Part shown: positions 25,131 to 34,060 of the stretch, in pieces
Layout: every line of letters begins with the position of its first letter
Position numbering within the stretch: position 1 is the first letter of the stretch
NCBI GenBank assembly: GCA_014584315.1
Contig: JACTNA010000027.1
Span: 1 to 64,000 of the forward strand
Direction: 5' to 3'
Source of the DNA: Planctomycetota bacterium
GTDB lineage: Bacteria > Planctomycetota > Phycisphaerae > Phycisphaerales > UBA1924
Length of the DNA: 64,000 nucleotides
Translations under genes and position numbers: made by a program
The notes under the pieces: model-generated
The model's database searches: none
Seen by the model: only the letters and a program-made list of their open reading frames with translations
Told to the model about the DNA's origin: nothing

Positions 25131-25949
25131 ATGACCCGTCACGACACCGCCAAAGGTTCCCGGCGCGCCATGCCGGACGTGCAATCGCTCGCCGACGACC
25201 GTCGTGTCGCCATCGACCGGGTCGGGGTGAAGGACGTGACCTACCCGCTCCGGCTGCACACGCGCGAGGGCGGGGAGCAGACGACGGTGGCGGCGATCAA
25301 CATGTACGTGGCCCTGCCGCACCACCAGAAGGGCACGCACATGAGCCGGTTCCTGGAGGTGCTCAACGAGCAGACGTGCGAGCCGGTCTGCCCGGAGCGG
25401 ATCCCGGCGATCGCGCGGGCGATCCGGGAGCGGCTGGAGGCGGAGGAGGCCCACTTCGAGGCCGAGTTCACGTACTTCATCGCCAAGCGTGCGCCGGTCA
25501 CGGGCGCGCCGGGGCTGATGGACTACCGGGTGCGCTTCGCCTGCACGGCCAACGGCGAGACGGACTTCGTGATGACGGTCTCCGCGCCCGCGGCGAGCCT
25601 GTGCCCGTGCTCGAAGGAGATCAGCGAGTACGGCGCGCACAACCAGCGCTGCCGGATCGAGGCGTCGGTGCGCACGAACGCGATGATGTGGATCGAGGAC
25701 CTGGTCGAGTTGCTGGAGCAGGCGGCGTCCGCGCCGGTCTTCGCGGTGCTGAAGCGGCCGGATGAGAAGTGGGTGACCGAACACGCCTACGACAACCCGA
25801 AGTTCGTCGAGGACATCGTCCGCGACCTGGCGCTCTCGCTCGAGGGCGACGAGCGGGTGGTGTGGTACTCGATCAACTCGGAAAACTTCGAGTCGATCCA
25901 CTCGCACAACGCCTACGCCCAGGTGACGCGCGACAAACGACAGGACTGA
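25131..25949 (+). CDS. folE2: GTP cyclohydrolase FolE2
   Basis: 272 residues, GCYH-IB family. DRVGVKDVTYPLRL, the core VALPHHQKGTHMSRFLEVL, the catalytic-site region SLCPCSKEISEYGAHNQRC, and the C-terminal SINSENFESIHSHNAYA follow FolE2. It converts GTP to dihydroneopterin triphosphate, the first step to folate (and queuosine precursors), and unlike FolE does not require zinc. A TAAACT box at 25087-25092 and CCGGAG before ATG 25131 suggest its own leadered promoter. ATG 25170 is an alternative start. Confidence 0.92.
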   Translation: MTRHDTAKGSRRAMPDVQSLADDRRVAIDRVGVKDVTYPLRLHTREGGEQTTVAAINMYVALPHHQKGTHMSRFLEVLNEQTCEPVCPERIPAIARAIRERLEAEEAHFEAEFTYFIAKRAPVTGAPGLMDYRVRFACTANGETDFVMTVSAPAASLCPCSKEISEYGAHNQRCRIEASVRTNAMMWIEDLVELLEQAASAPVFAVLKRPDEKWVTEHAYDNPKFVEDIVRDLALSLEGDERVVWYSINSENFESIHSHNAYAQVTRDKRQD

Positions 25950-26018
25950 CGGCCCCGCCGTCCGCGGGCAACGGAGGCCCGGGTCCGGACGGCGGCGCGA
26001 GCGAATCCGGGACCACGG

Positions 26019-28403
26019 ATGAAGGCGACCCGACCGATCCGCTCCATGTTCCCGCGAAGGCTCGCGCTCCTGCTGGGGCTGGTGCTGGTCGCGTGCGCGG
26101 CGATGGGCGCGCAACTGGCGCGACTGACGGTCGTGGAGCACGCCGCGCACGTCGCCGAGGCCGAGCGCAGGCTGTACGCCGAGCGGTGGATGCCGACGGT
26201 GCGCGGGCGCATCTTCGACCGGCACGGGCGCGTGTTGGCGCAGGACCGTCCAAGTTACGAGGCGGCGGTGGACTTCCGCGTGCTCTCCGGCGCATGGGCG
26301 GACGAGCGGGCGAGGTCGTTCGCGCGGCGCGCCCACCGGGACGCGTGGCCCGTGCTGGACGCCCACGCCCGCGAGCGGCTGGTCGAGCGGTATCGGCAGG
26401 CCTACGACGCCCACGTCTCGGCGATGTGGACGCGCCTGGCGTCGATCTCGGCCGCCGATGCGGCGGAACTCGAGTCCCGCCGCGCCGCCATCCTCGCTCG
26501 CGTGGAACGGATGGCGGGCACGGTCGCGGACGCACGGCGACGCCAGGCGATCCGCGAGCAGGCGGCGCGCGGGCGGCAGTTCACGCCCGAACTGCTGGCG
26601 CAGATCGACGAGCGAGCGGCCGGCGAGATCGCCGAGCAGCGTCGCCCGCACGCGGTCCTGCCGGACCTCGACGACGCGACCGCGTTCCTGCTCATGCGAC
26701 TCGCGGAGCAGAGCGTACCGCTCTTCGCGTGGCTGGACGATCCGTCCATCGACCGCGATGCCGCGCTGGCCGAGCAGGCGCCGCTGCTGCCCGGACTCGT
26801 CGTTCGGCGGAGCAGCGACCGCGAGTACCCGTTCGATCGGGTGACGGTCGAGATCGACCGCTCGACGTTCCCCGGGCCGCTGAAGCACCAGGGGCACGAG
26901 AGCGTGACGGTCGAGGGGGTGGCGGCCCACGTGCTGGGCTGGATGGGGCGTCGGGCGATCGACATCGACGTCGCTTCGCGGCGCGAGGCGCTGAGCACGA
27001 ACGACGACCTCCACGCCCGCGCGACGGTGCGCACGCTGGACGGGCGGACGCGCGACCGGGGGCAGTACATGCCGGGCGACCCGGCGGGGCGTGCGGGCGT
27101 CGAGCGCTCGCGGGAGGACCGCTTGCGCGGGCTGCGAGGGCTTGAACTCACGCGGCTGGACCTGTCGCAGCGGACGGCGGTCGAGCCGGACTTCGGGCGC
27201 GACGTCCACCTGACGCTGGACGTGATGCTCCAGGCCCGCGTGCAGGCCGCCATGACGCCGGAGGTCGGGCTTGCGCAGGTGCACGACTGGCACGGCGAGG
27301 ACAACCCGACCATGCCGGTGGGGGCGCCGCTGAACGGCGCGGCGGTCGTGCTCGACGTGGATACGGGGGAGGTGCTCGCGCTCGTCTCCATGCCCTCGTT
27401 CAATCGCGACGTGATGCGCGACGATCCCGAGTCCATCGCCGCGGACGAACTCGACAAGCCGTACCTGAACCGTGCCATCGGAGTCGCGTATCCGCCCGGG
27501 TCGGTTGCGAAGGCGTTGATCCTCAGCGAGGCCGTGACGCGGGGGAACTACGCGCTCGACCAGCGGATCGAGTGCACGGGGCACCTCTTCCCGCACCTGC
27601 CGAACAACTACCGCTGCTGGGTGTACCGCGAGCGGTTCGGCTTCTCGACGCACCAGGCACGCATGGGGCATCCGCTCGACGCGGTCGAGGCGTTGATGGT
27701 CTCGTGCAACATCTTCTTCTACACGCTCGGGCAGCGGCTCGGACCGCGCGACATCGAGGCGGCGTACCGCGATTTCGGCGTGGGCGAGCGGTTCGGCCTC
27801 GGCATCGGGCCTGAGCACGCGGGCACGCTCGGTCCGGACGGGAACGCCGCCGCCCTCTCGACCTCGGACGCGATCCTGATGGGGATCGGGCAGGGGCCGG
27901 TGGACTGGACGCCTCTGCACGCCGCGTCGGCGTACGCGACGCTGGCGCGCATGGGCGTGGTCGTGCGTCCGCGGCTGATCGACGACGGCACGCCCCCCGA
28001 GGTCCGTGAACTGGGGCTGCACCGGCCCGCGGTGCAGGCCGCGCTCGAGGGGCTTGACCGCGTTGTGAACGACACCCGCCACGGCACGGCGCACTCGATG
28101 ACGATCAACGAGCGGCGCGAGGCGATCTTCAACGCGCCGGGCGTGCGTGTGCGGGGCAAGACGGGCACCGCCACCGCGCCCGATCTTCGGATCGACCCGG
28201 ACGGCGCGGACGGGCCGCTGCCGCCGCGGGTGGTTCGATCGGGCGATCACTCGTGGTTCGTGGTGCTCGCGGGCCGCGAGGGGGAGCGTCCGCGGTACGC
28301 GATCGCGGTCGTGATGGAGTACGCCGGGAGCGGCGGGCGTGTCGCGGGGCCGATCGCGAACCAGATCGTCCACGCTCTCATCGCCGAGGGGTACCTGCGA
28401 TGA
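26019..28403 (+). CDS. mrdA: Penicillin-binding protein 2 (peptidoglycan transpeptidase)
   Basis: 794 residues. N-terminal membrane anchor (RRLALLLGLVLVACAAMG), PBP dimerisation domain beginning VRGRIFDRHGRVLAQDRPSY, then the transpeptidase domain with SVAK (Ser495-Lys498), SCN (562-564) and KTG (714-716). The acylating serine and partner motifs are intact. It cross-links peptidoglycan for cell elongation with RodA, whose gene overlaps by 4 bp. The protein is longer than E. coli PBP2 because of an inserted helical segment (about residues 95-220). Its presence fits reports that planctomycetes have peptidoglycan. Confidence 0.9.
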   Translation: MKATRPIRSMFPRRLALLLGLVLVACAAMGAQLARLTVVEHAAHVAEAERRLYAERWMPTVRGRIFDRHGRVLAQDRPSYEAAVDFRVLSGAWADERARSFARRAHRDAWPVLDAHARERLVERYRQAYDAHVSAMWTRLASISAADAAELESRRAAILARVERMAGTVADARRRQAIREQAARGRQFTPELLAQIDERAAGEIAEQRRPHAVLPDLDDATAFLLMRLAEQSVPLFAWLDDPSIDRDAALAEQAPLLPGLVVRRSSDREYPFDRVTVEIDRSTFPGPLKHQGHESVTVEGVAAHVLGWMGRRAIDIDVASRREALSTNDDLHARATVRTLDGRTRDRGQYMPGDPAGRAGVERSREDRLRGLRGLELTRLDLSQRTAVEPDFGRDVHLTLDVMLQARVQAAMTPEVGLAQVHDWHGEDNPTMPVGAPLNGAAVVLDVDTGEVLALVSMPSFNRDVMRDDPESIAADELDKPYLNRAIGVAYPPGSVAKALILSEAVTRGNYALDQRIECTGHLFPHLPNNYRCWVYRERFGFSTHQARMGHPLDAVEALMVSCNIFFYTLGQRLGPRDIEAAYRDFGVGERFGLGIGPEHAGTLGPDGNAAALSTSDAILMGIGQGPVDWTPLHAASAYATLARMGVVVRPRLIDDGTPPEVRELGLHRPAVQAALEGLDRVVNDTRHGTAHSMTINERREAIFNAPGVRVRGKTGTATAPDLRIDPDGADGPLPPRVVRSGDHSWFVVLAGREGERPRYAIAVVMEYAGSGGRVAGPIANQIVHALIAEGYLR

Positions 28404-29626
28404 ACGTGCGGCTGCTCACGCTCATCAAGGGTTCGAGGGCGCCGCACCGGACGATCCGATCCACCCTGACCCTGGCGAACGCAGCGTGGCTCTCGGTGAT
28501 CGCCGCGCTGGGCCTGAGCCTGCTGGGCATCTACGCCATCGACCTCGTCGGACGCCCGACGGCGGGGGGGGCGTTCGATCTTGCACCGCTGGCGTGGAAG
28601 CAGGTTGTGTTCCTGATCCTGGGGTTGCTGGCCGCGGTGATCGTTGCGCTGCCGCACTACCGCATCCTGTCGCTCGCGGCGTGGCCGGCGACCGTCGTCG
28701 TGCTGGGGCTGCTGGTCTTCCTGCTCGCGCCGGGCGTGCCGAAGTGGCTCGTCTCGCCGACGAACGGCGCCCGGGCGTGGATCAACCTCGGGCCGGTGAA
28801 TCTTCAGCCCGCGGAACTGGCAAAGATCGTGTTCGTGCTGGTGGTGGCGAGGTACATGCGGTTCCGGCGGACGCACCGCGAGGTGCGAGGGCTGATCGTG
28901 CCGGGGATCATCGCGTTCGTGCCGATGGCGCTCATCACGCTCCAGCCCGACCTTGGCAGCGCGAGCCTGTTCGTGCCGTCGCTGTTCGCGATGCTCGTCG
29001 CCGCGGGGGCGCGGCTGCGGCACGTCGGCGTGATCATGCTCGCGGGGCTGCTCGCGGCGCCGGCGAGCTGGCCCCTGCTCCGCCCCTACCAGAAGGAGCG
29101 GTTCATCGCGCTGGTGCATCAGGTGCAGGGGGACCGCTCGCGCGAGCAGGACATCAACTTCCAGTCGTTCACGGCCCAGCGGCTGGTCGGCGCGGGCGGG
29201 CTGGCGGGGAACTCGGACGCGCGGACGCGGGCGCTGGTGCGGTTCAACCGGCTCCCCGAGGCCCACAACGACATGGTGTTCGCGGTGGTCGTCAATCGGT
29301 TCGGTGCGCTCGGGGGCGTGGCGGTGTTCGGCGTGTACCTGCTCTGGCTTGGGGGCGCGCTGCTGACGGCGGTCCTCTGCCGCGAGCCGGTCGGCCGGAT
29401 GCTCTGCGTCGGGCTGGCAGCGTTCGTGGCGGTGCAGATGGTCATCAACGTGGGCATGACGATCGGGCTGCTGCCCATCATCGGCATCACCCTGCCGTTC
29501 ATCTCGTACGGCGGCTCGAGCATGCTCGCGTCGTGGATCATGACAGGGCTGATCCTCAACGTCGCGTTGCGGCGCCCGATGCCGCCGTTCCGGCCCTCGT
29601 TCGAGTACGGTGACGACGATGCATGA
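28400..29626 (+). CDS. rodA: RodA/FtsW-type glycosyltransferase
   Basis: 408 residues, about ten membrane helices. Conserved SEDS segments: RAWINLGPVNLQPAELAKIV, the LQPDLGSA motif, EAHNDMVFAVVVNRFG and LPFISYGGSSM near the end. It polymerises lipid II glycans, paired with PBP2. ATG 28400 overlaps the PBP2 stop (ATGA). The first 25 residues, before the first helix, are a basic cytoplasmic lead. FtsW is an alternative identity, but the mrdA neighbour favours RodA. Confidence 0.9.
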   Translation: MNVRLLTLIKGSRAPHRTIRSTLTLANAAWLSVIAALGLSLLGIYAIDLVGRPTAGGAFDLAPLAWKQVVFLILGLLAAVIVALPHYRILSLAAWPATVVVLGLLVFLLAPGVPKWLVSPTNGARAWINLGPVNLQPAELAKIVFVLVVARYMRFRRTHREVRGLIVPGIIAFVPMALITLQPDLGSASLFVPSLFAMLVAAGARLRHVGVIMLAGLLAAPASWPLLRPYQKERFIALVHQVQGDRSREQDINFQSFTAQRLVGAGGLAGNSDARTRALVRFNRLPEAHNDMVFAVVVNRFGALGGVAVFGVYLLWLGGALLTAVLCREPVGRMLCVGLAAFVAVQMVINVGMTIGLLPIIGITLPFISYGGSSMLASWIMTGLILNVALRRPMPPFRPSFEYGDDDA

Positions 29627-30398
29627 CGCCCACGCCATCGCGCCGACGCCGGAGTTCCTCGCCGCGGCCGGCGCGGTGGGCGTGGAGTTCGAGCCGGGCG
29701 ACGTCGAGCGGCTCGGGCGGTACCTCGGGCTGCTGCTGGAGACGAACCGCTCGTTCAATCTGACGGCGATCACGGAGCCGGCGCAGGCCTGGATGCGGCT
29801 GATCTTCGACGCGCTCACGCTGCTGCCGCTGCTCGCGGACCTGCCCAAGCGCGGGCGTGTGCTGGACGTCGGCTCCGGCGGGGGTCTTCCGGGCGTGCCG
29901 CTCGCGATCCTGATGCCGAATCTGGAATTCACGCTTCTGGAGGCGACAGGGAAGAAGGCGGAGTTCCTGGGGACGGTGGCGGCGCGGCTGGGCCTGACCA
30001 ACCTCGCGGTCGTGAACGAGCGCGCCGAGCGCGCGGCGCACGATCGGGGCTCCAAGGGTGAGCGCACGGAACCGGGAGTAGCAGGCACTGTCGGGCTGCG
30101 GGGGTCGTTCGATGCCGTGACGGCCCGAGCGCTCGGGCCGCTGGCGACGGCCGCGGAACTGACGGTACCCTTCGCGAAAGTGGGGGGGCTGATCCTGCTG
30201 GTGAAGGGGCAGCGGGCGGAGGAGGAACTGGCGGAAGCCCAGGAGGCGCTGCACCTGCTGCACGCCTCGCACGCCGCCACGGTCGAGACGCCGACGGGGC
30301 GCATCGTCGTGCTCGAGAAGTTCCACCACACCCCGAAGGCGTACCCGCGACGCGACGGCGAGCCGAAGCGAACGCCGCTCGGGGTGCGACGCCCGTAA
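29619..30398 (+). CDS. rsmG: 16S rRNA (guanine527-N7)-methyltransferase RsmG
   Basis: 259 residues from ATG 29619 (GTG 29610 in frame is also possible). YLGLLLETNRSFNLTAI, GRVLDVGSGGGLPGVPLAI (SAM-binding), then FDAVTARALGPLAT fit RsmG. Between them sits an extra 15-20 residues (HDRGSKGERTEPGVAGTVG), a lineage-specific loop. It methylates G527 of 16S rRNA. It overlaps the rodA 3' end by a few bases, so it reads as part of the same operon. Confidence 0.88.
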   Translation: MHDAHAIAPTPEFLAAAGAVGVEFEPGDVERLGRYLGLLLETNRSFNLTAITEPAQAWMRLIFDALTLLPLLADLPKRGRVLDVGSGGGLPGVPLAILMPNLEFTLLEATGKKAEFLGTVAARLGLTNLAVVNERAERAAHDRGSKGERTEPGVAGTVGLRGSFDAVTARALGPLATAAELTVPFAKVGGLILLVKGQRAEEELAEAQEALHLLHASHAATVETPTGRIVVLEKFHHTPKAYPRRDGEPKRTPLGVRRP

Positions 30399-30401
30399 AC
30401 T
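30396..30401 (+). promoter_or_regulatory. TAAACT box 6 bp before the dinG-like start
   Basis: TAAACT, then CCCCGC, then the GTG start at 30408. Its TAA is also the rsmG stop. The position is right for a -10 element whose transcript would begin at or next to the start codon (leaderless). No clear -35 is seen. Confidence 0.45.
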
Positions 30402-30407
30402 CCCCGC

Positions 30408-32519
30408 GTGCCCGACGCCGTCGATTCCATCCTCGGTCCCGACGGCCCCGTGGCGGGCGCGCTGGGCGCGGACTTCGAGGCCCGCGACGAGCAGCGGCGG
30501 ATGGCACGGGCGGTCGCCCGCGCGATGGCGGAGCGTGGGCGGCTGCTGGTCGAGGCGGGGACGGGCGTCGGCAAGAGTTTCGCCTACCTCGTCCCGGCGA
30601 TCCTGCGGTGCGTGGCGCACGGCGAGACGGTGGTGGTCGCGACGAACACGATTTCGCTGCAGGAGCAGTTGATCGAGCGCGACGTGCCGCTGCTCGAACG
30701 GACGCTGGGGGCGAACGGCGCGCCGGAGTCGTGGGCCGGAGAACTCCGTCCCGTGCTGGTCAAAGGGCGCGGGAACTATCTGAGCATCCGGCGGCTTGGG
30801 CTTGCTTCGGAGCGGGCGGCGCGGCTGCTCCCCGACGCGGCGAGCCGGCGGTCGTTGCAGGTGATCCAGGAGTGGGCGTACGGCACGCGCGACGGCACGC
30901 TGAGCACGTTGCCGCCGCTGGAGCGGCCCGGGGTGTGGAACCTGGTGCAGTCCGACTCGGGCAACTGCATGGGGCGCAAGTGCCCGAACTACAAGCAGTG
31001 CTTCTACCAGACCGCACGGCGGAAGATGGAGGAGGCGAACCTGCTCGTCTGCAATCACGCGCTGTTCTTCGCGGACCTCGCGCTGCGGGCGCGCAACGTC
31101 GGGTTCCTGCCGAAGTACGACCACGTCGTGCTCGACGAGGCGCACAACGTCGAGGACGTGGCGGCCGAGCACTTCGGCCTGTCGCTCTCGGAGGGGCGGG
31201 TGTTTCACCTGCTCGGGTTGCTGCACCACCCCCGCGCGGCGCGGGGGTACCTTGCGCAACTGGACCTGGCGGTTGGCGACACGGAGGCGGTGTCGCGGGC
31301 GGTGGCGCTGGTGATGCGGGCGGACGCCGCGGCGAGGGCGTTCTTCGGCTCGCTCGCCGAGGCGCACCAGCGGTCGGACTCGCGCAACGGGCGCGTGCGC
31401 CGGGCGGGAGTCGTGGAGAACGTGCTCACCCCGGCGATGAACGAACTGGCCGTGCGGCTGCGGAACCTGCGCGACGACGTCAGGACGGATGCGGACCGGT
31501 TCGAACTGAACGCGTACGCCGAACGTGCGGCGGAGATCGCGGACGTAGCGGAGGCGCTGATCGAACAGACGGCGACCGGGTGCGTGTACTGGATCGAGTC
31601 GCGCCGACCGGACGAGCCGGGGCGGTACGGCGCGCCCCGGGTCACGCTCGCGTGCTCGCCGGTGGACGTGGCCCCGCTGCTGCGTGAGCGGCTCTTCGAA
31701 GGGCAGCATTCGGTCGTGCTGACGAGCGCGACGCTCGCGACGCGAACGGTCCGCGACGACGAGCCTGCCGAGCGGGCGGAGACGGCCTTCGCCCACGCCA
31801 TCTCGCGGCTCGGGTGCGAGGGCGCGCCGACGCTGCAACTCGGCTCGCCGTTCGACTACGCCGCCCAGATCGAGGTCTTCGTCGATCGCTCGATCCCCAG
31901 CCCCCGAACGGGCGACGAAGCGGCCGTTCACGGCGACGGGGTGTACACGCGGGAACTGGTGTCGCGCATCCTCGACCACGTGGCCGCGACGGAGGGCGGA
32001 GCGTTCGTGCTCTTCACGTCGTTCGGCTCGCTCTACCGGGCGGCGGACGCTCTGCGGGCGCCGCTCCGCGACCTGGCGCTGCCGCTGCTCGTGCAGGGGC
32101 GGGACGGCTCGCGGCGGGACATCCTCCAGCGGTTCCGGGAGAACGGGCGGTCGGTGCTGCTCGGGGCGGCGAGTTTCTGGCAGGGGGTGGACGTGCGCGG
32201 GCAGGGGCTGCGGAACGTCATCATCACCCGGCTGCCGTTCGAGCCGCCGGACCGCCCGCTGACGGAGGCCCGGCTTGACCTGATCCGGGAGCGCGGCGGA
32301 GACCCCTTCCGCGACGACTCGCTGCCGCGGGCGGTGCTCCGGTTCAAGCAGGGGTTTGGCAGGCTCGTGCGGTCGGCGACCGACCGGGGGCGGGTCGTGG
32401 TGCTCGACCCACGCATTCTGACGACGGGGTACGGGCGTCACTTCCTCGCGGCCTTACCGGAAGGGGTGCCCGTGCGGGTCCTGCCCGTGCCGACGGACGA
32501 TCCCGCGTTGGCGGACTGA
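30408..32519 (+). CDS. DinG/XPD-family ATP-dependent helicase
   Basis: 703 residues. Walker A GTGVGKS (Lys56), Walker B-type DEAH in VLDEAHNVED, and C-terminal motifs SFWQGVDVRGQGLRN and FKQGFGRLVRS. The Fe-S domain keeps three cysteines (187, 192, 198, in NCMGRKCPNYKQC), but the first family Cys, normally in a KGRxNYLC segment, is Ser126 here (KGRGNYLS). This DinG-type helicase unwinds DNA from the 5' end in repair or R-loop removal. GTG start without Shine-Dalgarno, 6 bp after a TANNNT box. Whether the cluster assembles with three Cys is open. Confidence 0.82.
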   Translation: MPDAVDSILGPDGPVAGALGADFEARDEQRRMARAVARAMAERGRLLVEAGTGVGKSFAYLVPAILRCVAHGETVVVATNTISLQEQLIERDVPLLERTLGANGAPESWAGELRPVLVKGRGNYLSIRRLGLASERAARLLPDAASRRSLQVIQEWAYGTRDGTLSTLPPLERPGVWNLVQSDSGNCMGRKCPNYKQCFYQTARRKMEEANLLVCNHALFFADLALRARNVGFLPKYDHVVLDEAHNVEDVAAEHFGLSLSEGRVFHLLGLLHHPRAARGYLAQLDLAVGDTEAVSRAVALVMRADAAARAFFGSLAEAHQRSDSRNGRVRRAGVVENVLTPAMNELAVRLRNLRDDVRTDADRFELNAYAERAAEIADVAEALIEQTATGCVYWIESRRPDEPGRYGAPRVTLACSPVDVAPLLRERLFEGQHSVVLTSATLATRTVRDDEPAERAETAFAHAISRLGCEGAPTLQLGSPFDYAAQIEVFVDRSIPSPRTGDEAAVHGDGVYTRELVSRILDHVAATEGGAFVLFTSFGSLYRAADALRAPLRDLALPLLVQGRDGSRRDILQRFRENGRSVLLGAASFWQGVDVRGQGLRNVIITRLPFEPPDRPLTEARLDLIRERGGDPFRDDSLPRAVLRFKQGFGRLVRSATDRGRVVVLDPRILTTGYGRHFLAALPEGVPVRVLPVPTDDPALAD

Positions 32520-32603
32520 GTGAGCGGCTCTGGACGATTTCGAGGGACGTGCTAGGCTTCCCCCTTCCTCAAGCCCACACCCGCCCCCCGGAGAACCCCG
32601 GTC

Positions 32604-34010
32604 ATGCTGGGACGCGTTTTCAAGGCATACGACGTCCGCGGCACCTATCCCGATCTCCTCAACGACCAGATGGCGTGGCAGATCGGCTTCGGCGTTTCGC
32701 GGTTCCTGCGTGGTGAGGCCGAGGCCGCGGGCCAGACGAACCCGATGATGCGCAACATCGTGGTGGGCAGGGACATGCGCGTGTCCAGCCCGTCGCTCGC
32801 GCGCAGCCTGATTTCGGGGATCAACGCCCAGGGCGGCGACGTGATCGACGTGGGGCTGGTCGATACCCCCTTCGTCACGTTCGCGATCAATCACCTCGGA
32901 TGCGCGGGCGGCGTGATGGTGACGGCGAGCCATAACCCGCCGCAGTACAACGGGTTCAAGGTCTCGCGGAGACAAGGCAAGCCGGTCGGAGAGATGAACG
33001 GGCTGGCGGAGGTCCGCAAGTTCGCCGCGATGGTGGACACCACGATCGGGCGCGGGGCGGCCGGGCGCTCCGAGACGCGAGACCTGTGGGAGGCCTACGC
33101 GCACCACGTGCTCCGCACCCTGGACCTGAAGCGACCGCTGAAGATCGTGATCGACGCGTCGAACGGCATGGCCGGAGCGATGGTGCCCAAGGTCTTCGGG
33201 AAGGGCGGCGCGAACGTCAAGGGCCTGACGATCGTCGAGGTGAACTTCGAGCATACGAAGGGGAACTTCGCGCACGAACCGAACCCGTTGGTGGCGGCGA
33301 ACCTGGCGCAGACGCAGGAGGCCGTCCGGGCGAACAAGGCGGACTTCGGCGTGTGCTTCGACGGCGACGCGGATCGGCTGGTGGTGGTGGATGAGAAGGG
33401 GTCGATCATCGGTTGCGACCACCTGACCGCGCTGCTGGCGAAGTGGTTCCTGGCCCGCGCGCCCGGGGCGGGGATCGTGTACGACCTGCGCTCGACGAAG
33501 GCGGTGGAGGAGGACGTGCGGGCGGCCGGGGGGACGCCGCACCGGTGCCGGGTGGGGCACGTGTTCATGAAGCAGGTGATGGCGGAGCACAACTGCGTGT
33601 TCGGGGGCGAACTGTCCGGGCACTTCTACTTCCGCGACAACTTCTTCGCGGACTCGGGTGCGATTGCGCTGACGACGCTGCTGACGGTGGTGTCCGGGCA
33701 GTCGAAGCCGCTGAGCGCGCTGGTCGCGCCGGTGCGCCGGTACGTGCAGTCCGGCGAGATCAACTTCGTCAACGAGGAAGCGGACGCCGCGCTCGACGCG
33801 CTGCGGGAGCAGTTCGTCGGCGAGGCGGACGTGGACGAACTGGACGGGGTGACGATCGACCTGTTCAGGGCGCGGGGATGGTGGTGCAACGTGCGCAAGA
33901 GCAATACCGAGCCGCTGCTCCGCCTGAACGTCGAGGCGAAGGACAGGAAGGTGCTGGATAAGGTCCTCGCGGAACTCCGCCCGCGCCTCGGCCGCAGGGT
34001 CGATCACTGA
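32604..34010 (+). CDS. Phosphohexomutase (PMM/PGM family)
   Basis: 468 residues. The phosphoserine loop is VMVTASHNPPQYNGFK (Ser109), the metal loop is CFDGDADRL, sugar-binding GGELSGHFYFRD and the phosphate-binding C-terminal RKSNTEPLLRLN. It interconverts hexose 1- and 6-phosphates (mannose or glucose) for polysaccharide precursors; the substrate cannot be chosen from sequence alone. ATG follows CCGGAGAA; TAGGCT at 32553-32558 may be its -10 box, giving a leader of about 40 nt. Length is normal for the family. Confidence 0.9.
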   Translation: MLGRVFKAYDVRGTYPDLLNDQMAWQIGFGVSRFLRGEAEAAGQTNPMMRNIVVGRDMRVSSPSLARSLISGINAQGGDVIDVGLVDTPFVTFAINHLGCAGGVMVTASHNPPQYNGFKVSRRQGKPVGEMNGLAEVRKFAAMVDTTIGRGAAGRSETRDLWEAYAHHVLRTLDLKRPLKIVIDASNGMAGAMVPKVFGKGGANVKGLTIVEVNFEHTKGNFAHEPNPLVAANLAQTQEAVRANKADFGVCFDGDADRLVVVDEKGSIIGCDHLTALLAKWFLARAPGAGIVYDLRSTKAVEEDVRAAGGTPHRCRVGHVFMKQVMAEHNCVFGGELSGHFYFRDNFFADSGAIALTTLLTVVSGQSKPLSALVAPVRRYVQSGEINFVNEEADAALDALREQFVGEADVDELDGVTIDLFRARGWWCNVRKSNTEPLLRLNVEAKDRKVLDKVLAELRPRLGRRVDH

Positions 34011-34060
34011 CCGCACTCCGTCGGGCGGGCGGCCCGGCGTGTGCGGCGAGCGAGCCACGC

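Noticed and set aside
23541..28373. Very long minus-strand open frame (1610 codons) opposite htpX, folE2 and PBP2
   Set aside because: It is antisense to three well-recognised genes; its translation is Arg/His/Pro-rich low complexity typical of high-GC shadow frames.
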